From Isosphaeraceae bacterium (GTDB taxonomy: Bacteria; Planctomycetota; Planctomycetia; Isosphaerales; Isosphaeraceae): a DNA stretch of 64,000 nucleotides. The stretch covers positions 1,178,001 to 1,242,000 of the forward strand of contig BPJS01000001.1 in assembly GCA_026004735.1 (NCBI GenBank), read 5' to 3'. The notes beneath the pieces were generated by a model. That model searched no databases. It was given only the letters and a program-made list of their open reading frames with translations, and had not been told where the DNA came from. A program made the position numbers and the translations under genes. Of this stretch, positions 56,123 to 64,000 are shown one piece after another. Numbering within the stretch: position 1 is the stretch's first letter; every line of letters starts with the position of its first letter.

Positions 56123-59100
56123 TCAAGGGGACTCGAGGGTGATGGCTAGAACGATCGGCGCGGTCGTGTCGTCACCTTTGAGGAACTCGATCTCGCGGAT
56201 CGGGGCCTCGCGTCGGGGCTGGATGGCCAGGTACCGGACCTGCTGGCCGCCGCGGAGCTTGAAGGCGAGCTTGGAGCCGGGGACGTCGACCTCGCGGATG
56301 TAGTCGGCGAAGTGCTCACCGTTGATCAGGCGGTGGTCCTCGGTCTGCCCGTCGGCGTAGTGGAGGCGGACGACCAAGGAGGTGGAGCCTTTGGGAGTGG
56401 CCGGAAAGCCCCAGCCGCTGATGCCGGAAAGGAGGTGGATCGCCCGGGCCGGGGCGTTGCAGGGGACTGAGACGCGGGTGGGCATGGTCCGGCTGACGTC
56501 GCCATTGGTGCTTTGGAGCATGATGGCGTTGGGGACGCGGTCGCCGCGCGGGTCGACGAGAAGGAAGGGCACGTCGGCGACGGTTTGTGCCGACCAGTCG
56601 GGCAGGACGAGCCGTTCCTGGCGATTCTGCTTGTCATAGAACATGCCCTGGGTGGTGACGATCGTGGCCACCTTGTCGATCGGCAGCGGAACGAATTTGC
56701 CCTTAGCGGTGAGGAACTCGAGCAAGTCGGCAAACTCGGCTTCGCTCATCTGCTTCTCGAAGCCCTCGGGCATGACCGAGCGAGGCGAGGCGATCATTTC
56801 CTCGATTTCCTCGCGGAGGATCGTGTGGCGTTTGGCCTCGCCGTCGACCAGCTCGATCGCGGTACGCGTCTCCGAGGCAAGCAGTCCGGAAAGCACCTGA
56901 CCGTCGGTCAGGGCGACGGTGTATTGGCGGAAGTTGCCCTCAACCGAGCGATTCGGGTCGATGATCTCGGTGAGGATCTTTTCCTTGGGGTGGATGGCAA
57001 AGCCGGTCAAGTTGGGGCCGATGTTTTCGCCGAGGTCGCCATGGCGGTGGCACTTGGCACAGTTCTTCTCGAAGACGAGCCGACCGTTGGCTGCGTCGCC
57101 AGTCACTTGTGTGACTGGGAGCAGGGCGTTGAGGACCTCCTGGCGGTCCGGGCTGGGGAGCCGTCCGCCGCGGGCGAGCACCTCGCGGACGCGGTCGGCG
57201 ATGGCCGCGTCGGGGTGGGCCGCGAGTCGTTGGGTCTGATCGATGGCCAGGTCGGTTGCGGGGATCGTATCGGCGGCGATGGCTTCGACTAGTGCTTTGG
57301 TCCACTCGGGTCGGCGTAGGAGCAACTCGACAGTCTGGCTCCGCAGGGCCGGGGTCAACTGGTCCCAACGAGACAGCAGGATTTCGGCGACGGCATCGCT
57401 CGAGGTGGAACCGATGGCGGCCAGAAGCCCGGCGGCCAGCGGCGGACTGGTGCGGGGCGAGATGGCCGCGACCAACCGCTCCAGGGTGTCGCGGTCGGGG
57501 TCGAGCTGGGCCAGACGGCGAGCCGCCCCGATGCGCTGAGCTTCCGGGAGCGATTCGTCGGCGACCTCGTCGGCCAGTCGGCTGCGGAGCGAGGCCAAGA
57601 CACCCTCGACCTCGGAAGCCAGCCCCCAGCGGCGAGCCAGTAGAGCCAGGGAAAGCTGAGCGGTCGGACTCAGGGAATCGAGCCGAGCGAGCAACGCTTT
57701 ACGCGTCGCGTCGTCGAGCGCCGGGATCTGGGCGTCGGGCCATCCAGCGGACAGGCCGGCGAGAATCGCGTCTGCGCAGGGGCCTGGTTGTTCGAATCCA
57801 GCGGCCAGCACGGCGGGCAGGCGGCCGCGTTCCGGCCCACGGGCGGCATGCTCGGCCACAATGCGCGCGGTCTGTGTGAGGGCGTCGGTTGGCTGGTCGG
57901 ACTTCAACGCGGCAGCGAGGAACCCCAGGTCGTGGCGGGCGGCTGCGGTTGTCGCAGCCAGCGGAATCCAACGGTCCTCGGTGTTCTCGGGCTTGAGAAG
58001 CGCGGCGACAACCGCCGCGCCGATCTGGTCCGAGCTAGGGCACTCCGAGAGAACCCGCAATGCCTCCCGGCGGACGACGGGGTGGGGGTCGTCGAGCAAG
58101 CCGGCCGTGAGAATGGCCTGGGCGGCAGCGGTGTCGCGGGGCAGAACCTCGGCGGCGGCGCGGCGGACCGAGGGCGCTGGAGACCTCAGGGCGCTAGTGA
58201 CGGCGTCGCGGATCGGGGGCTGATCGAGGGCTTTCAAGCCCTGGAGGGTCCAGAGGGCGTGCAAGGCCGCCGGATTTTCGCCGGTCTCCGGCTCGACCTC
58301 GGACGCGGCGATCAGACGGGTCAGATCGGCGACGATGCGGCGATCACCCCGGGCGACGAGGTGCCATTGGGCTGCCATCCGCCAGAACATGTTGAGGTGG
58401 CGGAGCACCTCCACCAGTTGGGCCGGGGTGAAGCGGGTCAGGTCGCCGGGAATCGACTCCAAAGGTCGATCGTTTGCACAGACCCGATAGACCCGGCCGT
58501 GGGTTTTGTCCCGCAGAGGCGTCTCGTAGGCGTTGCCCTTGCCGGTGGTAAAGCCGAGCGGTGTGGGATTGTGCTGGACGATGAAGTTGTACCAGTCGAG
58601 GACCCACACGGCACCGTCGGGGCCAACCTCAGCGGCGATCGGACTGGTCCATTCGTCGGTCGAGGCGAGGAGGTTGAAGCGATCGCGGCTGACCATGTGA
58701 CTGCCGCGGCGATCCAAGCGCATCTGGTGCACGAGGTGGCCAGTCGGCTCGGCCACGAAGGCGTAGCGATTCCAATACTCGGGTGGGAAGTGGCGAGCCG
58801 TGTAAACGGCATGGCCGGCGGCTGCGGTGAAGCCGCCGAAGAAATCGACCTGTCGGACAGTGGTCAGGGGGTGAAAGCGGTCGTGGTCGGCCATGCGGGC
58901 CGTGGCCTGACCGAGCCAGCCTCGGACGGCCTCGAACGAGCGGTTGGGGTGACCGAGATAGGAAGAATGCTCGCCGTTGGCCGTCGAGTAGACGATCTCA
59001 TTCGTCTCGGTGATGCCCAGACCCCAGGTGTTGTTGCTGGTGGACCCGAGGACTTCGAGCTTCGATCCGTCTGGGCGGAAGCGGAAGATGTTCTGGCGGA

Positions 59101-60418
59101 ATTGGTGGTGTTCGCCGCCGACGGTTCCCTCAAAGCCGGCGTAGCCGACCGTAGCGTAGATCCAGCCGTCGAAGCCGAGCCGGAGGTTGGACGGGCCGGC
59201 ATGGGTGTCGTCGATGTGGAAGCCAGAGAAGAGGACCTTGCGAACATCGGCACGGTCGTCGCCGTCCGTATCGACGAGCAAGAGCATTTCCGGAGCCTGG
59301 GCGACGATCAGCCCGGCAGGCGTCATGACCAGGCTGGTGGGGATGCTGAGCTTGTCGGCGAAGACGGTGAACCGATCAGCGCGGTGGTCGCCGTCGGTGT
59401 CCTCACAAATCGTGATCCGATCGTTACCCTGCCCCTCGGGTTGCTTGTCGTTGGGGTAGTCGACGCTTTCGGCCACCAGCAACCGCCCGCGATGATCCCA
59501 GGTTAGCGCGATCGGCTTGACGATCTGGGGTTCAGCGGCGAACAGCTCCGCGCGAAAGCCCCCCGGCACGCTCAGGTGGGTCGACGAGGCTTCGGGATCG
59601 AGCGGATTTTGCATCCGTTTGAAGGGCTTGCCTTGCGTCCCCCAGCGGTTCGATCGGACGTAATTGGGAATGTCGGCGACCCCGTCCTGGTAGGTCAGCT
59701 CGGCCGGTTTGAACGCGGGTCGGTCGCCGGCCGCCCAGCGGATGCCGGCGATCACGAGCCGGTGGAAGCCCGGGTGGGTGAAGACGCGTTCGTCGTGACC
59801 GGAGGCGGTGTAGAAGACGCGGCCCCGGCCCTGGGTGCGAACCCAGGTCCAGGGTTCGCGGCGGCCATCTTCGGCCTCGCGCTCCATCAACACGACGCGA
59901 TCGTCGCTGAGCTTAGTATGAACGTAGGTTTCGTCGAACGCCTCGAACTCCTCGACACCGGTCATCGCGGGGTGGTCGGGCCGGACGATCCGCGCGGTGA
60001 AGCTCGCGGTTTCGTGACTCTGGAACTGGCCGCCGACTAGCGCGATGTACCGAGGCGAGTTAAGGAAGCAGTACGATCCGCAGTGGAGTACGACCAAGCC
60101 CTTGCCCCATTCGACAAAATCGAGCAGGGCCTGTTCTTGATCGGGGCTGATACGTTCGTGGTTGGCGTAGATCAGCAGGGCGTCGTAGCGGGCAAGTTTT
60201 GAAGGGTTGAGGTCGTTCAGGTCGTCGGTGTAGGCGACGTCGATGCCGGCTTTGGCTAGGGCGGGGGCCAACTCGGTGAGGCGGCGAAGGGGTTGATGAT
60301 GGCCATTGTCACCGAGGAAGAGGGTCTTGATTCGTTGCGAACCCTGATCGGCGGGGGCGGCGGTCGTCAGCGCCAGCAGGGTCAAGAGAAGGTGCGGACA
60401 GCGAGCGAAGTTAGCCAT
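56123..60418 (-). CDS. Giant exported ThuA / PVC dehydrogenase / HEAT / haem c protein
   Basis: The 1,431-residue protein starts with a signal (LLLTLLALTTAAPADQ). A ThuA-like domain comes next (about 25-240: KTLFLGDNGHHQP, DALLIYANHERI, GLVVLHCGSYCF), then a membrane-bound-dehydrogenase-type propeller (about 280-650: LTWDHRGRLLVAESVDYP, NNTWGLGITE), helical HEAT-like repeats (about 690-1080), a PVC-type haem domain with CAKCH near residue 1119 (GPNLTGFAIHPKEKILTEIIDP), and a final beta domain (about 1230-1431). Probably a periplasmic dehydrogenase or sugar-processing enzyme. It is transcribed toward the CE15-like gene, with a 176-base gap. Confidence 0.9.
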   Translation of the reverse strand: MANFARCPHLLLTLLALTTAAPADQGSQRIKTLFLGDNGHHQPLRRLTELAPALAKAGIDVAYTDDLNDLNPSKLARYDALLIYANHERISPDQEQALLDFVEWGKGLVVLHCGSYCFLNSPRYIALVGGQFQSHETASFTARIVRPDHPAMTGVEEFEAFDETYVHTKLSDDRVVLMEREAEDGRREPWTWVRTQGRGRVFYTASGHDERVFTHPGFHRLVIAGIRWAAGDRPAFKPAELTYQDGVADIPNYVRSNRWGTQGKPFKRMQNPLDPEASSTHLSVPGGFRAELFAAEPQIVKPIALTWDHRGRLLVAESVDYPNDKQPEGQGNDRITICEDTDGDHRADRFTVFADKLSIPTSLVMTPAGLIVAQAPEMLLLVDTDGDDRADVRKVLFSGFHIDDTHAGPSNLRLGFDGWIYATVGYAGFEGTVGGEHHQFRQNIFRFRPDGSKLEVLGSTSNNTWGLGITETNEIVYSTANGEHSSYLGHPNRSFEAVRGWLGQATARMADHDRFHPLTTVRQVDFFGGFTAAAGHAVYTARHFPPEYWNRYAFVAEPTGHLVHQMRLDRRGSHMVSRDRFNLLASTDEWTSPIAAEVGPDGAVWVLDWYNFIVQHNPTPLGFTTGKGNAYETPLRDKTHGRVYRVCANDRPLESIPGDLTRFTPAQLVEVLRHLNMFWRMAAQWHLVARGDRRIVADLTRLIAASEVEPETGENPAALHALWTLQGLKALDQPPIRDAVTSALRSPAPSVRRAAAEVLPRDTAAAQAILTAGLLDDPHPVVRREALRVLSECPSSDQIGAAVVAALLKPENTEDRWIPLAATTAAARHDLGFLAAALKSDQPTDALTQTARIVAEHAARGPERGRLPAVLAAGFEQPGPCADAILAGLSAGWPDAQIPALDDATRKALLARLDSLSPTAQLSLALLARRWGLASEVEGVLASLRSRLADEVADESLPEAQRIGAARRLAQLDPDRDTLERLVAAISPRTSPPLAAGLLAAIGSTSSDAVAEILLSRWDQLTPALRSQTVELLLRRPEWTKALVEAIAADTIPATDLAIDQTQRLAAHPDAAIADRVREVLARGGRLPSPDRQEVLNALLPVTQVTGDAANGRLVFEKNCAKCHRHGDLGENIGPNLTGFAIHPKEKILTEIIDPNRSVEGNFRQYTVALTDGQVLSGLLASETRTAIELVDGEAKRHTILREEIEEMIASPRSVMPEGFEKQMSEAEFADLLEFLTAKGKFVPLPIDKVATIVTTQGMFYDKQNRQERLVLPDWSAQTVADVPFLLVDPRGDRVPNAIMLQSTNGDVSRTMPTRVSVPCNAPARAIHLLSGISGWGFPATPKGSTSLVVRLHYADGQTEDHRLINGEHFADYIREVDVPGSKLAFKLRGGQQVRYLAIQPRREAPIREIEFLKGDDTTAPIVLAITLESP

Positions 60419-60548
60419 CGAGTGGCGGCTCCCGGTCTCAACGAAGCCGAATCATGGGGTTCGAGATGGCGCGAGGTCTAGAACCACGGAGATGAGAGTT
60501 GACAATAATATCGTCGGTCGATGGGGTGAACGGCAAGCCGTTGGGTGT

Positions 60549-62027
60549 TCAGCGCGAGCCAGTTCGGTGGATTATGTGGAGGTAGGCCTGGAGCAGGGAC
60601 TCGGTGGTTGGGCCGTACGGGTAGAGCTGAGGCCGAACGCCGCCTGGGCGGCGGAAGTGGATGGCTTGGGGCTGGACGAGAGCGAGCAGCCCGGCCTCGC
60701 CGCGGGTACGGCCGTAGCCGCTCGCCTTGATCCCGCCGAACGGGGCGGCTGCGTGACCGGCGGGAGTCACGGCTTCGTTGAGAGTGATCATGCCGGCCTC
60801 GAGTCGGGAAGCGACAGCACGGAGTTGGCGGCGGTCGCGGCCCCAGACGCTCGCGGCGAGGCCGAACGAGGTGGCGTTGGCGGCGGCGATGGCCGTATCG
60901 AGGCTGGTGACTCCGCGAACGAGCAGCACGGGTCCGAAGATCCCGGCGAGGACCGCTTCGGGTTGGGCGGTCTCGGCGGCGAGAACCGTGGGCGGGTAGA
61001 AAGAGCCGTGGCCGTCAGGGATGCGGCCCCCGGTGATCAGGCGTGCGCCGGCGGCGATGGCTGCCTGAACGGTCGCGTGGACGCGGTCGCGGGCGGCGTG
61101 ATGGATGAGGGGGCCGAGATCGACCTCCGATGAGCTTGGGTCACCGAGGCGTAACGAAGCGGCGATCTGGGCGATCCGGTCGATCCAAGGGGACGGGTCG
61201 CCGATCGTGTAGATGCGTTTCGTGGCGACGCAGGTCTGGCCGGCGCTGACGAAGGCGCTCCAGGCCAGCGCCCGGGCGGTTGATTCGAGCGGTGCGTCGG
61301 GCAGGACGATCGCCGGGTCGAAGCCCGACAGCTCGGCGGTTGCCGAAAGGCCAAGTGAGCCGGCCTGCGCCAGGACCGTGCGGCCGGTGGTGACGCCGCC
61401 GGTGAAGACCAGGTGATCGATCCCCGCGGCGATCAGGGCCGCTCCGATGTCGGGACCGCCGAGTATGGTGGCCGTCAGGCCGGGGATGGCCTCGTCGAGC
61501 ACCCGGGCGGTCAAAACGCCGACGTGGGTCGCCAGTTCGGAGGGTTTCCAGAGGACGAGGTTTCCGGCGGCGAGGGCCTGAGCCAGGGGGGCCAGGTTGA
61601 GCAGCAGGGGGTAGTTCCAGGTGCCGATCAGACCGACGAGGCCGTGCGGGCGGAGGCGGATGCGAGCCGTGGACAAACCCAAAAGGCGCTGAAGACCCGG
61701 CCGAGCGCGGCGTTCCCGAAGGACCGAGGCGGCATGGCGACGGGTCCAGCGGATGGCGTCGAGAGTGGTTGCCAGCTCGATGCGGGCTTCGATGCGGGTC
61801 TTGCCGATTTCGGCGACCAGGGCGGTGGCGAGCGGCTCGGCGGCGCGGGCGATGGAGCGCTCGAGGGCGTAGATCGCGCCGAGGCGACGGCCGACGGGCT
61901 GAGCCGACCAGGCCGGCAGCTCAGCGCGGAGTCGGGCCACGCGGTCGGCCAGTTCGGCAGGCGATGTCGGTTGGTGTTCGGACAGGATGGCCCCGGTGGC
62001 GGGGTTGCGGGCGAGCCAGGCGGTCAC
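60549..62027 (-). CDS. Aldehyde dehydrogenase family protein
   Basis: The 492-residue protein has the ALDH active-site set: Asn138 in GTWNYPLLLNL, Lys161 in VLWKPSEL, FTGGVTTGRTVLAQA, Glu232 in TAELSGFDPAIVL (Ser and Phe replace the usual Gly-Gly-Lys), and catalytic Cys266 in SAGQTCVATKR. The C-terminus holds the usual FGLAASVWGRD and PFGGIKASGYGR tracts. It oxidises an aldehyde to an acid using NAD(P)+. It is the last gene of a minus-strand operon and its start overlaps the preceding GT2 gene (ATGA at 62024-62027). Confidence 0.9.
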   Translation of the reverse strand: MTAWLARNPATGAILSEHQPTSPAELADRVARLRAELPAWSAQPVGRRLGAIYALERSIARAAEPLATALVAEIGKTRIEARIELATTLDAIRWTRRHAASVLRERRARPGLQRLLGLSTARIRLRPHGLVGLIGTWNYPLLLNLAPLAQALAAGNLVLWKPSELATHVGVLTARVLDEAIPGLTATILGGPDIGAALIAAGIDHLVFTGGVTTGRTVLAQAGSLGLSATAELSGFDPAIVLPDAPLESTARALAWSAFVSAGQTCVATKRIYTIGDPSPWIDRIAQIAASLRLGDPSSSEVDLGPLIHHAARDRVHATVQAAIAAGARLITGGRIPDGHGSFYPPTVLAAETAQPEAVLAGIFGPVLLVRGVTSLDTAIAAANATSFGLAASVWGRDRRQLRAVASRLEAGMITLNEAVTPAGHAAAPFGGIKASGYGRTRGEAGLLALVQPQAIHFRRPGGVRPQLYPYGPTTESLLQAYLHIIHRTGSR

Positions 62028-63229
62028 CGGGTGGGGGCCTCAGGGGAAGTGGGGTGGACGTATCGGGTCCCTCGCCAGGTGACGGCGCCGCTGAAGCAGG
62101 CGCGGATGGCGTCGAGCGAGATCCAGTCCGAGATCAGACCGGCCAGGGAGTAAAAGACGGCGTAGTGGGCCGTGCGCGGGGCCGACCAAGCGTACATCCG
62201 CCAGAGCAAGGAGGTCTTGAGCGCCTGGTGAAGCAGGCTGAGGCCGAGCAGCCAGAGAGAGAAGCTCGATACCTGACCCACTGCGAGCAGCCCCAAAGCG
62301 GCGATCAGGGCGATATCTCCGGACTGGCTGAAGACGAGCGGTTCGAGCATCTTGCCGACGAGGGGCCAGGGGCGGCGTCCAAGAGCATCGTAAAGGATAC
62401 GGCTCCAGCCGCGGACGATGGCGGGCAACGAGGTATACATGCGCGTCGAGCTGATGGCGGTTCCGAGAGCGACGCGAATCGGGAAGCCGGCCTGCTTGAC
62501 GTTGCGGGCCAGGTAGATGTCCTCGACGAACCGGTCGCGGACCGCGGCATGCCCTCCGGCCGCCTCGTACGCATCGCGGCGGATCAGGATGAATTGTCCG
62601 TTGGCGAAGGCGGCCTGGGAGCGGTCGTCGTTGACCGCAAGCGGGGAGAAAGAACGCATGAGGACGATGCCCTGGAGGGGCTGGACGACCTTTTCCCAGA
62701 AGGTCTCGCACCGAAGTTCGGGCATCAGGCTGACCAGGGCGGCTTGCTCGCGGCGGGCGTATTCGAGGCAAAGGGAGAGGGCGTCGGGGTGGTGGCGGGT
62801 GTCAGCGTCGAGATACCAGAGCCAGGAGCCACGCGCTTCGCGTGTCGCACGGTCCAGCGCGTGGGTCTTGCCGGTCCAACCGGGCGGCAGGTCGGTGATG
62901 GTGATCAGGCGGACGCGCGGGTCGCGGCTGGCAAAGCCGCGGGCGATCTCCGGGGTGCGGTCGGTGCTGCGGTCGTCGACGACCAGGATCTCGAGGTTGG
63001 GGTACGTCTGGGCCGCCACCGATTCGAGGCAACCGTCCAGGGTGGCCTCTTCGTCCTTGGCGGGAATCAGGGCGGTCACCAGAGGCGCTTCGGGGGCCGA
63101 CCAGCGGGGGCTGCGCAGATCGAGCGTCGGCGTGCGGCGACGGATCCAGGAAACGACGGCATGGCGGATCAGCCAGATTGCGACGATCGTCGCGTAAAGC
63201 GGCAGGATCCAAGAGGCAGCGCGACTCAT
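62024..63229 (-). CDS. GT2 glycosyltransferase, membrane-bound (HpnB/CrtQ-like)
   Basis: The 401-residue protein has an N-terminal membrane segment, then a GT-A domain: VTALIPAKDEEATLDGCLES, ILVVDDRSTDRTPEIARGF, LPPGWTGKTHALDRATRE, WYLDADTRHHPDAL (DxD) and DRFVEDIYLARNVKQAG. Several C-terminal membrane segments follow. It shares architecture and motifs with the GT2 gene at 34196, so the two are paralogues. HpnB/CrtQ-like enzymes act on hopanoids or carotenoids; next to an aldehyde dehydrogenase, a carotenoid pathway is conceivable but unproven. ATGA overlaps exist on both sides. Confidence 0.83.
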   Translation of the reverse strand: MSRAASWILPLYATIVAIWLIRHAVVSWIRRRTPTLDLRSPRWSAPEAPLVTALIPAKDEEATLDGCLESVAAQTYPNLEILVVDDRSTDRTPEIARGFASRDPRVRLITITDLPPGWTGKTHALDRATREARGSWLWYLDADTRHHPDALSLCLEYARREQAALVSLMPELRCETFWEKVVQPLQGIVLMRSFSPLAVNDDRSQAAFANGQFILIRRDAYEAAGGHAAVRDRFVEDIYLARNVKQAGFPIRVALGTAISSTRMYTSLPAIVRGWSRILYDALGRRPWPLVGKMLEPLVFSQSGDIALIAALGLLAVGQVSSFSLWLLGLSLLHQALKTSLLWRMYAWSAPRTAHYAVFYSLAGLISDWISLDAIRACFSGAVTWRGTRYVHPTSPEAPTR

Positions 63230-63792
63230 GCGGGGCGGGGCGTGGGGGGCTGGCGCACGCGGCGGGCCAGGCCCAGGATCAGTTCAACCTGTCCGGCCGG
63301 CAGACCGCTTAAGCGGGCGACCTCGACGCAGGGCAGGCCGGCATCGGCCAGGTGGAGAATCTCTGCAAAGCGTTCCTCAAAGGCGGCGATTTCGGCGGCG
63401 AGGGGGTGGTCGGCCTCGTTCGGCGATCGAGCGTCGAGATTGGGTACGGCGATCAGTGTCGAGACGGGGATCGGATTCGAGGCGGTTGATTCGGGCAACG
63501 CCGTCGAACTGAGCGGGCAAACCGGGGAGCGACCCTTCGAGGCTAGACCCGCAGCGCGGGGCCCCCGGGGAACGGCCGGTTCGGCCGAGTTGGCGTCGGG
63601 AGCCGGATCGGCAAGTGGCGCCCGGGGGCGATCCGAATGCTGGCGGCGGAGCTGCGTGAGCGCAAGCTCGGTCTGGCGCAATCGATCGGAGAGACGAAGC
63701 AGGGCCAGTCCGATCACGCCGGCCACAACCCACGGTAGGACGGCCAGGCCGGCCACGAACCAGATCACCGGGCCGGAGAGCGTCACGCTCAT
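63226..63792 (-). CDS. Membrane-anchored protein with C-terminal helix-turn-helix
   Basis: The 188-residue protein has an N-terminal membrane segment (VIWFVAGLAVLPWVVAGVIGL), a short coiled-coil-like stretch (LRLSDRLRQTELALTQLR), a Pro/Ala-rich linker and a C-terminal helix-turn-helix (AEILHLADAGLPCVEVARLS followed by GLPAGQVELILGLARR). This order resembles DUF2802/DUF6115-type proteins such as SwrB. It overlaps larC upstream and the GT2 gene downstream by ATGA. The function is unknown. Confidence 0.65.
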   Translation of the reverse strand: MSVTLSGPVIWFVAGLAVLPWVVAGVIGLALLRLSDRLRQTELALTQLRRQHSDRPRAPLADPAPDANSAEPAVPRGPRAAGLASKGRSPVCPLSSTALPESTASNPIPVSTLIAVPNLDARSPNEADHPLAAEIAAFEERFAEILHLADAGLPCVEVARLSGLPAGQVELILGLARRVRQPPTPRPA

Positions 63793-64000
63793 GGCTCAGG
63801 ACCATCGGGAGGGGATGTCGAGAAGGCGCGGAGGGCGGCCTCGTAGACCTCGCGCAGCGGCAGCCGGCGTTCGGCAGCGATTCGGGCGCAGTCGTCGTAC
63901 TCTGGGCTGAAACGGGGGTGCCGGGCGTTGGACGGAAACCAAGCGAGCTTGCCGCGGATCGGGCCAAGCTCGGTCTGGACCTCGTACGCTCGGCGGGGCA
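63789..64000 (-). CDS. larC: Partial LarC-like nickel-insertion protein (C-terminal end)
   Basis: Only the last 70 or so codons lie in the window; the gene continues beyond 64000. The visible part reads YEVQTELGPIRGKLAWFPSN followed by FSPEYDDCARIAAER and LPLREVYEAALRAF, which fits the C-terminus of LarC. LarC uses CTP to insert nickel into the pincer cofactor of lactate racemase. The stop overlaps the next gene's ATG (ATGA, 63789-63792). It is the first visible gene of the larC - membrane protein - GT2 - aldehyde dehydrogenase operon. Confidence 0.65.
   Translation of the reverse strand, partial: PRRAYEVQTELGPIRGKLAWFPSNARHPRFSPEYDDCARIAAERRLPLREVYEAALRAFSTSPPDGPEP

Noticed and set aside
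61769..63910. 713-codon plus-strand open frame
   Set aside because: It is the antisense shadow of the ALDH, GT2 and membrane-protein genes; composition is Arg/Gly-rich with no family pattern, as expected in high-GC DNA.

Overview
The window reads as chromosomal DNA of a high-GC planctomycete, probably of the Isosphaeraceae type. The evidence is gene content: a DUF1549/DUF1553 haem protein followed by a DUF1501 protein, a second DUF1501 protein, two very large PVC-type dehydrogenase/haem proteins, a sulfatase, a ThuA protein, a ceramidase-like protein and a glucuronoyl-esterase-like protein. Most are exported (Tat, Sec or lipoprotein signals). Taxonomy below phylum is inference.

Layout. 1-3048: sugar-phosphate isomerase-like and ceramidase-like genes. 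3049-10529: a compact integrated element of about 7.5 kb, bounded by identical 47-bp direct repeats that copy the 3' part of a tRNA-Gln(CTG) gene (10486-10556). All its genes lie on the plus strand: left-end unknown genes (3366-5055), an AlpA/excisionase-like gene, a winged-helix gene carrying a frameshift, a DUF669-like gene, an archaeo-eukaryotic-type primase, a RecA/DnaB-like ATPase, a second winged-helix gene, a three-copy repeat array, and a tyrosine integrase that stops at the base before the attachment repeat. No capsid, terminase or conjugation gene is recognisable, so it resembles a phage satellite or an integrative plasmid. 10557-11949 is gene-poor.

11950-25131: exported sialidase-like protein, MATE exporter, FKBP isomerase, sulfatase-rarA pair, DUF1501 protein, small exported protein, SMP-30/gluconolactonase-like protein, SDR dehydrogenase and a large anchored unknown protein. 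25268-36285: haem/cupredoxin fusion, aminotransferase, Pat-like acyl-CoA synthetase/acetyltransferase converging on a histone-deacetylase-like gene coupled to a YjbQ-family gene, GT2 glycosyltransferase, BON-like protein. 36465-49513: two tandem GT4 glycosyltransferases, M50 protease, dapF, DUF374 acyltransferase, the conserved rpmE-prfA-prmC cluster behind a good promoter, two thioredoxin-fold proteins, ThuA protein, lipoprotein and a Ser/Thr kinase. 49890-60418: extracytoplasmic catabolic block (DUF1549/DUF1553 + DUF1501 + CE15-like esterase, then a 1,431-residue ThuA/dehydrogenase/haem protein). 60549-64000: a minus-strand operon (larC end, small membrane protein, GT2, aldehyde dehydrogenase) whose neighbours all overlap by ATGA.

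The most interesting part is the tRNA-Gln element: matching integrase-arm-like repeats at both ends, an iteron-like array with a hairpin, and a self-contained primase/ATPase module. All assignments come from reading motifs; no database search was run.
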